Shown piece after piece: positions 14,288 through 20,304 of a DNA stretch of 24,519 bases. Numbering within the stretch: the stretch's first letter is position 1; each line of letters starts with the position of its first letter. Position numbers and translations under genes: made by a program. Source of the DNA: a virus; the IMG/VR virus record IMGVR_UViG_3300031837_000055, positions 1 to 24,519 of that record. One strand, 5' to 3'. A model generated the notes under the pieces. It searched no databases, was not told the origin of the DNA, and was given only the letters and a program-made list of their open reading frames with translations.

Positions 14288-14696
14288 AGATCACATCACA
14301 GGGAAGTGAGCTGTCCATGACCCAGAAGCGTGTCCGCGTCTTGCCCTTGTTGACGGAAGTGATCCCGCACAACGGGTGCATATCGCGCACACATCCTTCA
14401 TAGTCAACCGGAGACATCACCGCGTCCCATTGTGGGTGCGTGTGTATGTAACCAATGACGCTCTTCCCGCGCTCCTCAGCACGTTCTCTAACTTTGTTAT
14501 ACTCCGTGACGTACCACGAGACCTGCTGCTCTGTCTGCGTGTGGTAATCCTTGGTGTACTCGAAGCTATCAATGACAATCAAGTCTTTGGCTTTCACCTC
14601 ACCAACGAGGTAGGCCATGATCTCTTTGTCGGACTTACGAGCCAGCTTGCGGAAATAATCGAGCTGGCTCTTTTTGAGTTTTACTCGATTCGACAT
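14208..14696 (-). CDS. JAMM/MPN-domain metalloprotease-like protein
   Basis: 162 residues from ATG 14696. A start at 14732 would add 12 residues encoded in an inverted repeat, so I reject it. The zinc motif is complete: Glu25 (KEIMAYLVGE) and HTHPQWDAVMSPVD, i.e. H85-x-H87-x7-S95-x2-D98. JAMM enzymes hydrolyse isopeptide or peptide bonds (deubiquitinase-like, or cysteine-sulfur chemistry in bacteria). Phage members include tail-tip proteins with an NlpC/P60 partner; here there is no such partner or tail gene nearby. The short, single-domain form upstream of small proteins points to a soluble enzyme, possibly acting on a host conjugate or a virion protein. The substrate is unknown. Confidence 0.85.
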   Translation of the reverse strand: MSNRVKLKKSQLDYFRKLARKSDKEIMAYLVGEVKAKDLIVIDSFEYTKDYHTQTEQQVSWYVTEYNKVRERAEERGKSVIGYIHTHPQWDAVMSPVDYEGCVRDMHPLCGITSVNKGKTRTRFWVMDSSLPCDVIYVEEKRSSKTKRSGPEAAEAGQDQGL

Positions 14697-14719
14697 CGCG
14701 TTGTTGGCCCCTAGAAAGG

Positions 14720-14782
14720 TACCGGCATTCACCGGTATGGTAGCTCTATTAGGCGTCCCGTAGGACGACGGCTACGCTAATA
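14720..14782 (-). other. Two tandem RNA hairpins directly after tRNA-Ala
   Basis: Immediately 3' of the tRNA-Ala CCA (minus strand) is TATTAG...CTAATA (14782-14748) enclosing a perfect CGTCC-TACG-GGACG hairpin with a UNCG-type tetraloop. A second hairpin TACCGG-TGAATG-CCGGTA (14737-14720) follows. There is no U-tract, so these are not typical terminators. They could stabilise the tRNA 3' end, guide 3' processing or shape the leader of the JAMM gene. Confidence 0.55.
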
Positions 14783-14857
14783 TGGTGGACAAGAAGGGGA
14801 TTGAACCCTTGACCTTCTGCTTGCAAAGCAGTTGCTCTCCCGCTGAGCTACACGCCC
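14783..14857 (-). tRNA. tRNA-Ala (TGC)
   Basis: Acceptor GGGCGTG/CTTGTCC contains the G3-U70 pair that defines alanine identity, with one T-T mismatch at 6-67. D stem GCTC/GAGC, anticodon stem ACTGC/GCAGA with loop TTTGCAA (anticodon TGC), T arm AAGGG-TTCAATC-CCCTT. A73 and encoded CCA follow. The exact 15-nt block found before tRNA-Leu also abuts its 5' end (14858-14872). Confidence 0.92.
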
Positions 14858-15001
14858 ACTTGAATCTAATGTCTCCCCGGAGGAGTCTTGCGACCGCGAA
14901 GCCGGGGGTTAGCGCCGTAGCGCGAATGTGTGCCCGATTTTTACATCGCAGGCGGGGATGGACGGTTGCGCGGAGCGCGTACCGACAGACGTGTTAGAAA
15001 A
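14858..15001 (-). other. Spacer between tRNA-Asn and tRNA-Ala
   Basis: This 144-nt stretch holds no convincing ORF or tRNA. It contains the 15-nt tRNA leader repeat at 14872-14858 and a GC-rich region with a possible CCCCCGG/CCGGGG long-range hairpin around 14876-14908. I see no promoter. Confidence 0.4.
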
Positions 15002-15125
15002 TGGCTCACGGGGCTGGGATCGAACCAGCGACCGTTCGGTTACTTTTCGAGATTCCAGAGTTGCACTGGAGCGTGGCGTTCCACATCTCGCACAGCCGAA
15101 TGCTCTACCGCTGAGCTACCCGCAA
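15002..15125 (-). tRNA. tRNA-Asn (GTT) interrupted in the anticodon loop
   Basis: All tRNA parts are present on the minus strand: acceptor TTGCGGG/CCCGTGA (two G-U pairs), D stem GCTC/GAGC with loop AGCGGTA, anticodon stem TTCGG/CCGAA, CGGTC, and T arm GCTGG-TTCGATC-CCAGC. G73 (Asn identity) and encoded CCA follow. Between the two halves of the anticodon stem are 56 nt instead of 7. Joining CTGT to TAA gives CTGTTAA, the standard Asn loop, leaving a 49-nt insertion. Other joins would give GTG or GGT anticodons, but G73 and the T1-A72 pair favour Asn. The rest of the body is so regular that simple decay is unlikely. Confidence 0.75.
15043..15091 (-). other. 49-nt structured insertion (possible intron) in tRNA-Asn
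   Basis: On the minus strand the insertion folds by eye into a closing stem CGAGAT/ATCTCG holding two hairpins, GTGG-AACG-CCAC and TCCAG/CTGGA with loop TGCAACT: a three-way junction. It is far too short for a group I or II intron and shows no hammerhead core. Exact boundaries are ambiguous by a few nucleotides. It could be a spliced intron, or a permanent extension of the anticodon arm. Confidence 0.6.
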
Positions 15126-15131
15126 ATGAGC

Positions 15132-15632
15132 TTAGATTTTCTGCCCAGAACGAGTATTGTAATTAGCGATCTTCGCTTCGATGTCAGCAACACGAGCTTC
15201 AACGTCAGCAGACACGCTAGATACTGCGGTCTTGACGGCTGCAACCGGCTTTGCTGCGGCGGTCTCAAGAGCCTTGACGCGGGCAATGAGTGCCTCTAGG
15301 TCAGTCTTGGATGCGGCCTCAACATGCTGGACAACAGTCTTCACTGCGGTGACCGGCGCTGCTACTGCGGCTTCAACCTTCACGGCCTCAGTCTTCACAT
15401 CAGCTTCGACCTTGGCTGCATCAGCCTTGGCTTCAGTCTCAACCTTTGCCACTTCTGCGGTAGGGTGGATGACGTGCTGTACTGCGGTCTCGACTACCTG
15501 ACCGACGTGCTTGACTTCTGCTTCGACCTTCTGCGCTACGGTCTGTTGAGCAACGGGAAGTTTGATCGCGTGCTGGACGGGTACTGGTCTTAGACTTGCG
15601 ACGGTGTTTCCTGCTGCGGGTGCCTGTGGCAT
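15132..15632 (-). CDS. Ala/Val/Lys-rich repetitive coiled-coil protein
   Basis: ATG 15632 has an AAGGAG site 5 nt upstream and is preferred over ATG 15671; 166 residues (MPQAPAAGNTV...). It is built from degenerate heptad-like units such as KVEAEVKHV, KVETEAKAD, AKVEADVKTE and AVKTVVQHVEAA, with recurring VxHV and TAV segments. The second half ends in a helix DVEARVADIEAKIANYN. The composition resembles long helical stalk or apolipoprotein-like proteins. It starts the leftward block, about 130 nt after its own promoter, and is followed within 7 nt by tRNA-Asn. Function unknown; a tail-fibre trimerisation or DNA-binding role cannot be told apart. Confidence 0.75.
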   Translation of the reverse strand: MPQAPAAGNTVASLRPVPVQHAIKLPVAQQTVAQKVEAEVKHVGQVVETAVQHVIHPTAEVAKVETEAKADAAKVEADVKTEAVKVEAAVAAPVTAVKTVVQHVEAASKTDLEALIARVKALETAAAKPVAAVKTAVSSVSADVEARVADIEAKIANYNTRSGQKI

Positions 15633-15769
15633 TGTATCTCCTTGCTCCTCACGTACTTGATACGCTTTCAAATAACGGCGGTGGGTAGGGCTTTACAGCT
15701 CCTAGGAGGAGGCCCACTCGCCTATCTCGTGACTCTTGGAGGGCTTCTTTCCCTCAACTGTCTAATACC

Positions 15770-15797
15770 AGTGTAGCACCCTTTTTTCGAAAGTCAA
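15770..15797 (-). promoter_or_regulatory. Leftward sigma70-like promoter
   Basis: TTGACT (15797-15792), 16 bp, TACACT (15775-15770), with TGC before the -10 (extended -10). The sequence TGCTACACTGGTATT closely matches the second leftward promoter at 16266-16294. The expected start is near 15763. The roughly 130-nt leader contains a GAGGG/CCCTC hairpin and a CTCCTAGGAG palindrome before the coiled-coil gene. Confidence 0.75.
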
Positions 15798-16265
15798 TAC
15801 GTGGGTGTCTCAAGTCATTGATTCTACAGGTGAATAAATCTTCTGTGTTGTAATGCTTGACTTTAGTGGGTACACCTCCGGCATATCCCCTGTCCTTACT
15901 CCATCTATCACCATCTGGTCTGTGCTATTGCACCTCTACTAGACACTGTGGCGATTTCCAATGAAGCTTTGTGGACAATCAGTTGGTATTCCATGCCTAA
16001 AACCACACCCAGTCCCCTGCTTGACCCCCTCAAACTTCGAATTGAGTCATTAGTACGCTGTCTGGATGTGCGCTGTGCTAAGGTTTTTGTTTGTAAGGAC
16101 TTGTGAAGACTAGGACGTTATGCCGGTAAGATCATGCGAATCATCATGAAATGTGGGATACTACCCACCCGTTCCCTAGAAAACTGCTTGTTAGCAGAAC
16201 CCTGTTGCGTTGTTCGTACGTGATGCTGTCTTGACGGTTGTCTCCCGTCGATTGAAACAAATACT
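15798..16265 (-). ncRNA. Non-coding stretch; candidate small RNA at 16259-16180
   Basis: No ORF with a ribosome site is evident on either strand in these 468 nt. A leftward promoter (16266-16294) should start RNA near 16259. That RNA would contain hairpin GACGG/CCGTC (16249-16233) and hairpin CTGCT-AACA-AGCAG followed by TTTT (16197-16180), a weak terminator shape, giving an RNA of about 80 nt. TTGTCCACA (minus strand, near 15980) and TCATCCACA (near 16280) resemble DnaA boxes, so an origin function is also possible. All of this is inference. Confidence 0.35.
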
Positions 16266-16294
16266 AGTGTAGCATGTGGATGACTATCTGTCAA
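16266..16294 (-). promoter_or_regulatory. Leftward sigma70-like promoter
   Basis: TTGACA (16294-16289), 17 bp, TACACT (16271-16266), preceded by TGC. The -10 region TGCTACACTAGTATTT is nearly identical to that of the promoter at 15770-15797. It lies just downstream of the RNase HI stop and drives the non-coding region and perhaps the genes beyond. Confidence 0.8.
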
Positions 16295-16315
16295 CCCCTT
16301 TTATTCCCTTTAGAA

Positions 16316-16795
16316 TCAAAGAGGTGCGTGATTGTGTTCTTTGGACAGATCGTCGCACTCGGTATTCTGCTCTCGCGGAATCCACGTGTAGTCGATGGAG
16401 AGACCCTTCAGGACTTCCAGATCGGCGTGCGCGTTGAACGCCTTACGCCAGAATGGGTAGTAGAGCTTGTCCTTCTTCGGACTCCAGATGCCGCTCATCA
16501 TGTTGACAACGAGCTGTGAGTCGCCGTACACTGTCAACGTATCTGGTTCCACACTGCCGGACTTGACACGCTGCTCAAGATGCGCTGACAGGTATTCGAG
16601 GCCGTAATAGAGCGCGTCGAACTCAGCGACGTTGTTGCTCATCACTGGATTCGTACCAGTTACGCCTGAGTTCTTGAAGATCAGGCGAGGGAGCGCGTCG
16701 GCGCGGTTGAACTCTTTGAGTACGAAGCCCCACGCGGCGGTGCCACCGGGGTTGGGCCAGCAAGACCCATCGAAGTGTAAGACGAAATGTGCCAT
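16316..16795 (-). CDS. rnhA: Ribonuclease HI
   Basis: 159 residues, the usual length for single-domain RNase HI. The four catalytic acids are visible: Asp9 (LHFDGSC), Glu58 (NNVAEFDAL), Asp92 (VYGDSQLVV) and Asp148/149 (TECDDLSKE). It cleaves RNA in RNA-DNA hybrids, for example removing primers during phage replication. It diverges from the DNA polymerase gene. ATG 16795 has no Shine-Dalgarno and lies 6 nt after the -10 TACATT, so the mRNA is predicted to be leaderless. Confidence 0.92.
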   Translation of the reverse strand: MAHFVLHFDGSCWPNPGGTAAWGFVLKEFNRADALPRLIFKNSGVTGTNPVMSNNVAEFDALYYGLEYLSAHLEQRVKSGSVEPDTLTVYGDSQLVVNMMSGIWSPKKDKLYYPFWRKAFNAHADLEVLKGLSIDYTWIPREQNTECDDLSKEHNHAPL

Positions 16796-16801
16796 GAGTC
16801 T

Positions 16802-16830
16802 AATGTATCACAGACCGCTTGACAAGTCAA
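16802..16830 (-). promoter_or_regulatory. Leftward promoter for RNase HI
   Basis: TTGACT (16830-16825), 17 bp, TACATT (16807-16802). Transcription should start at or next to the A of the RNase HI ATG. Its -35 box directly abuts the -35 box of the opposing polymerase promoter, and each promoter's spacer contains the other's -35. Confidence 0.8.
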
Positions 16831-16847
16831 TGGTTGTTTGCTACACT
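16819..16847 (+). promoter_or_regulatory. Rightward promoter for DNA polymerase
   Basis: TTGACA (16819-16824), 17 bp, TACACT (16842-16847), with TGC before the -10. Predicted start near 16854. It is the only good promoter before the polymerase gene and overlaps the RNase HI promoter almost completely. Confidence 0.82.
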
Positions 16848-16853
16848 ATGAAC

Positions 16854-16943
16854 AGTCGCAAAGATCACCGGCAGGGATTTAGAAAAACTATACCACTTTT
16901 TCTGAACGGGACCGGTAGGAGCGATGTGAACTGAATTGAAGAA
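16854..16943 (+). promoter_or_regulatory. Structured 5' leader of the polymerase mRNA
   Basis: The roughly 90-nt leader can form an outer ACCGG/CCGGT stem enclosing an AGAAAAA/TTTTTCT hairpin. Directly after it comes TAGGAG followed by ATG-TGA, a start-stop mini-ORF (16924-16929), then the TTG used by the polymerase at 16944. The arrangement suggests translational control of polymerase synthesis; no experimental support. Confidence 0.4.
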
Positions 16944-19640
16944 TTGCAGCCAATCACCCCGATTGACATAGAAACACTCACGCCCCCACTCAAAGTTACT
17001 TTCATCCAGAGCCTCGAAGAGCTTGCTTCTCTTCAGGATTTCTTTGCGCGTGTCCAAGCGAACGACAAAGGTGTACTCGGATGGGACGTTGAAACGACCC
17101 CGTTGAAGGACTACTTCTTCCGGCGCTGCCGTACTGTCCAGTTTGGTAACAACGTCGAGCAGTACGTGATCGACCTCTTGCCCTTCTGCGACAACGATCC
17201 GAACCTACTCTTCTCATGCCAAGGTCAGTACGGCGCGAACCTTCCTCCAAAGCTCAAAGAGTTGATGCTCATATTGGAGCCTGTGTTGTGCTCTCGAAAC
17301 TTCCTGAAGGTCGGCGTGAATCTCGGCTTCGAGTACATGACCTTCTACTGGAACTTCGGCCTGCGCACGTACAACTACTACGATTGCTCGATGGCGGAGA
17401 AGTGCATCTGGGCCGGGGCGCACTCGATGAAGGACTACGGCTACTACTCCATGAACGAGATGATGGAGCGTTACTTCCGAAAGACTGTGGACAAACAGTA
17501 TCAGGAATCGTTCACTCTCGACGCAGTGCTTGAGCCGGGTCAGATCAAATACGCCGCACTCGATACGCGGTTCCCACTGAACATCATGATGGCCCAGAAG
17601 GTCGTCGCGTCCGGCATTCGCCTGAAGACTCTCAAAGAGAAGGGCAGCCCGATGGCCAAGTTCATGGAGAACCTTGAGCCTAAGAACTCCAGCAACGAGC
17701 CTATCGTCATGGGCGACAATCTCAACGAGATTGTCCAGATCGAGAATGACGCCATCGGCATGTTCGAGGACATGCACATCCACGGTGAGCGCATGGACAA
17801 GGAGAAGTGGCGCAAGCGTATCGACGGCAAGATAGCCGAGCTGACCGCGCTCTATAGCGACTCGCTCGACCCGTACTTCATCCCTCTCGTCGGCAGCAAG
17901 TACGACATAAATACTGATGCTGAGATCGATGCGAAGGAAGCGCAGTGGAAGGCGTTCAACGTCGTCTCCCCGGCTGAGCTGGAGCTGAAGAAACAGATCG
18001 CGGTCTACAAGAAGGCGGGCGACACTGCGGCGATGGCGCACCTCGAAATGCAAAAGGCTCTGCTTGAGCAACAGCGTAAGGACTTGAAGGAGACGCTGAA
18101 GACCGAGCACAGCGACATGAAAAAGAAGCGGACGAAGATCAAAAACCTCGCCGCCAAGTGCGAAGGCGCAGCACTCATCAACTACAGTAGCGATTCCCAG
18201 CTATTAGCGGCCCTACAAGAGATCAAGGGCCTCAAGTCGATGAAGAAGTGCGACGATGACACACTGGCGAAGTATGAGGCCAAGGGTTTCGCTATCTGCG
18301 GTTCAATCCGTAAGCTTCACACTCTTTCCAAGGAGATCGGGACGTACGGATACCAGTGGGCTACAGAGTGGACGGGCAAGCCATGCAAAGAGGAAGGGTG
18401 GTTGCACCCCGGCGACGGGCGTCTGCATTGCGTCTACAACCAGTACGATGCTGAGACTGGGCGTTCCTCATCGGAGAAACCTAATGGCCAGAACCTACCG
18501 CAGGACGAAGCAGTTCGCTCCTGTTTTATTGCTGATCCTCCTAACGAGTCCATACGTGTTTCTGATTGCTGCAATGCTGACGCGCCTCCTCGTGAGGGCA
18601 TCTATGTTGCGGACTTCTCTGTGCCCGGATTTAGGTGCTCCGCCTGCGGAGAGCTTTGTAACACCCACGCAGAAGAGTATGTAATCATCACCGCCGATAT
18701 GTCCGGCGCGGAGCTTCGTATCATCGCGGAGCTGGCACAAGACCCGGTGTGGATCGGTGCTTTCGGTCGCGGCGAGGACGTTCACTCTGTAGGCACTGAG
18801 ATTCTGCACGAGCAGGGCTGGGTAGTCCTTACTGAACCCGGCTGCAAGTACTATGCGAAAAAAGAGAACGGCGAACCGGCGCGGCAGAAGTGCAAATGCA
18901 AAGGACACGCTGAGCTGAGGAACGAAAACAAGAGCACGAACTTCCTGCTGGCGTACGGCGGCGGCCCAAGCAAACTCGCGCAATCAATCGGCAAGACGGT
19001 CGAGAAGGCCGCTGAGCTGATGGAGCTGCACTCCAAGAAGTTCCCGCGCATCTGGGCATACCTTGAGCAGTCTGGCAAGAATGCCTACATGAAGAAACGC
19101 TCGTTCGATATGTACGGTCGGCGTCGTCTCTTCCCAGACCCCACGTGGGATCGTGCGAAGGAGAAGGCGAAGGTTGACAACGAAGAGAAGCTGAGATTGT
19201 CACCTGAAGAGGCACAATTGAAGTACGACCTCTTCGTCAAGAACAACAACCGCAAGCCGGACAAAGAAGAGCTGTGGTTCATCGAGCACAACCAGCCGAC
19301 TCAGAAAGAGATCGGTAAGGCAATGGGCGCGATGTCAGGCTCTATCGAGCGCCAAGGAAAGAACCACGCCATTCAGGGTACGAACGCCACGATCATCAAG
19401 CTGGCGGGCGGTTGTGGGTTCGACAAGGACGGAGTGCCGTACCTGTGGCATACTCTTCCCACCTTCCGTGCGCGTCTCATCAAGATGGTGCATGACGAGC
19501 TTGTGGTACAATGTCCTAAGCACAAAGCCACTGAGGTAGCAAAGCTGATCGGTGACGCATTCAAGCGGGCCGCAGCGGTGAAGATGACAGCAGTGGTCAT
19601 GGAGTTCGATTCGAACATCGCGGAGTGTTGGAAAAAATGA
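16944..19640 (+). CDS. DNA polymerase I-like (family A) with zinc-ribbon insertion
   Basis: 898 residues. N-terminal DEDDy 3'-5' exonuclease: GWDVETT (Asp48, Glu50), VGVNLGFEYM (about 123-132) and YAALDTRF (Asp207). Palm/fingers: motif A ITADMSGAELR (Asp585), motif B NKSTNFLLAYGGG (Lys663, Tyr671) and motif C MVHDELVV (His850, Asp851, Glu852). There is no 5'-3' exonuclease. A helical charged insertion spans about 325-405. Residues 531-578, just before motif A, carry DCCNADAPP and FRCSACGELC, a zinc ribbon. A second Cys/His cluster (C634, KCKCKGH) lies between motifs A and B. The frame's only possible early start is TTG 16944. It is the replicative polymerase of the phage, divergent from RNase HI. 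Confidence 0.93.
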   Translation: MQPITPIDIETLTPPLKVTFIQSLEELASLQDFFARVQANDKGVLGWDVETTPLKDYFFRRCRTVQFGNNVEQYVIDLLPFCDNDPNLLFSCQGQYGANLPPKLKELMLILEPVLCSRNFLKVGVNLGFEYMTFYWNFGLRTYNYYDCSMAEKCIWAGAHSMKDYGYYSMNEMMERYFRKTVDKQYQESFTLDAVLEPGQIKYAALDTRFPLNIMMAQKVVASGIRLKTLKEKGSPMAKFMENLEPKNSSNEPIVMGDNLNEIVQIENDAIGMFEDMHIHGERMDKEKWRKRIDGKIAELTALYSDSLDPYFIPLVGSKYDINTDAEIDAKEAQWKAFNVVSPAELELKKQIAVYKKAGDTAAMAHLEMQKALLEQQRKDLKETLKTEHSDMKKKRTKIKNLAAKCEGAALINYSSDSQLLAALQEIKGLKSMKKCDDDTLAKYEAKGFAICGSIRKLHTLSKEIGTYGYQWATEWTGKPCKEEGWLHPGDGRLHCVYNQYDAETGRSSSEKPNGQNLPQDEAVRSCFIADPPNESIRVSDCCNADAPPREGIYVADFSVPGFRCSACGELCNTHAEEYVIITADMSGAELRIIAELAQDPVWIGAFGRGEDVHSVGTEILHEQGWVVLTEPGCKYYAKKENGEPARQKCKCKGHAELRNENKSTNFLLAYGGGPSKLAQSIGKTVEKAAELMELHSKKFPRIWAYLEQSGKNAYMKKRSFDMYGRRRLFPDPTWDRAKEKAKVDNEEKLRLSPEEAQLKYDLFVKNNNRKPDKEELWFIEHNQPTQKEIGKAMGAMSGSIERQGKNHAIQGTNATIIKLAGGCGFDKDGVPYLWHTLPTFRARLIKMVHDELVVQCPKHKATEVAKLIGDAFKRAAAVKMTAVVMEFDSNIAECWKK

Positions 19641-19789
19641 AGATGCCTCATATCAATCCGCACCTTATACCGAACGTCATGATCGCACTTGACTTCGCAG
19701 CAGCGGCAGTGTACGCTTCAGATAAGAACTGGAAGCAGACGGTCTACTGGCTACTGTGTGCAGCCATCGTCTACGTGGTGACATATTGA
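19637..19789 (+). CDS. Tiny membrane protein (50 aa)
   Basis: ATG 19637 overlaps the polymerase stop as ATGA, so translation is coupled. The protein has two hydrophobic stretches, PNVMIALDFAAAAVYA and TVYWLLCAAIVYVVTY, joined by a short polar turn SDKNWKQ, consistent with a two-segment hairpin membrane protein. No family recognised. Small membrane proteins of this kind in phages can be superinfection-exclusion factors or holins; nothing here decides. Confidence 0.6.
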   Translation: MKMPHINPHLIPNVMIALDFAAAAVYASDKNWKQTVYWLLCAAIVYVVTY

Positions 19790-19797
19790 TCGAGCGA

Positions 19798-20109
19798 ATG
19801 GACAGTCTATGGGAGCGCGGCGAATATCTCCTGTTCAAGGATGTGGGGAAGGCCCGTAAAGGCGGCACTACCCACGTCTTTGACGTGATGTCTAAGACCG
19901 GCGCTGCACTGGGAATCATCAAGTGGTTCCCACACTGGCGGAAGTACACGTTCCACCCCGGACCCGAAACAGTTTTCGATCCAAAGTGCTTGACAGAACT
20001 ATCCGAGTACTGTACACTGAAAACAGTCGAACACAACGCAGGTAAGGGATACCCCAGAGACTATAGAGGTTTCTGCAAACCGAAGGTTGACAAGACCGAT
20101 CAAGTTTGA
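19798..20109 (+). CDS. Small conserved-type phage protein (103 aa)
   Basis: The frame opens further upstream, but ATG 19798 (MDSLWERGEYLLF) avoids overlap with the membrane protein; TTG 19786 is an alternative. The pattern KDVGKARKGGTTHVFDV, then GAALGIIKWFPHWRKYTFHP and FDPKCLTELSEYC, reads as a small beta-barrel-like domain seen in other phage and plasmid proteins, with no known function. The last 25 residues are basic. Two promoters for the downstream tmRNA lie within or at the end of this gene. Confidence 0.7.
   Translation: MDSLWERGEYLLFKDVGKARKGGTTHVFDVMSKTGAALGIIKWFPHWRKYTFHPGPETVFDPKCLTELSEYCTLKTVEHNAGKGYPRDYRGFCKPKVDKTDQV
19990..20018 (+). promoter_or_regulatory. Rightward sigma70-like promoter inside gene
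   Basis: TTGACA (19990-19995), 17 bp, TACACT (20013-20018). Predicted start near 20025, about 100 nt upstream of the tmRNA acceptor piece. It lies in the 3' part of the 103-aa gene. Confidence 0.65.
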
Positions 20110-20115
20110 TACAAT
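20087..20115 (+). promoter_or_regulatory. Promoter of the tmRNA locus
   Basis: TTGACA (20087-20092), 17 bp, TACAAT (20110-20115): near-consensus. The expected start, about 20122, is 6 nt before the GCATGG strand that pairs with the coding piece, so transcription begins just where the acceptor piece should begin. Confidence 0.85.
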
Positions 20116-20189
20116 TCAAAAAGTTACGCATGGTATGAAGCTCCAAAGTCGGTAGACGGACGCGAGTTCGACTCTCGCCATCTCCACCA

Positions 20190-20216
20190 AAACAATCTCG
20201 TAAGCGTACCGCATAC
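20190..20216 (+). other. Intervening segment of permuted tmRNA precursor
   Basis: 27 nt between the acceptor CCA (20187-20189) and the first G of the coding piece (20217). In known permuted tmRNA genes this segment is removed by RNase P at the 5' side of the coding piece and by 3'-end processing of the acceptor piece. It is AT-mixed with no stable hairpin that I can see. Confidence 0.75.
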
Positions 20217-20304
20217 GGGGATGTCACGGCTTCGACGGATACAGATAGAAGAGTGGACTGTGCAGGTGCCTAGCGACCTTGACTGCTGGAAAAAAAGAAC
20301 TGTC

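Noticed and set aside
15043-15091. Group I intron or hammerhead ribozyme in tRNA-Asn
   Set aside because: 49 nt is too short for group I, and neither the CUGAUGA/GAAA hammerhead core nor a group I P7 core is seen.
16848-16934. 28-codon ORF starting at ATG 16848 as a leader peptide
   Set aside because: The ATG lies directly after the -10 box and upstream of the predicted transcription start, so it would not be on the mRNA.
17214-18110. 298-codon minus-strand ORF inside the polymerase gene
   Set aside because: Antisense shadow; Leu/Arg/Val-rich composition without motifs.
20128-20189. Ordinary tRNA ending at CCA 20189
   Set aside because: No GGAGATG-like 5' acceptor strand, D arm or anticodon arm is found within tRNA distance upstream; the partner strand GGGGATG is instead 28 nt downstream.
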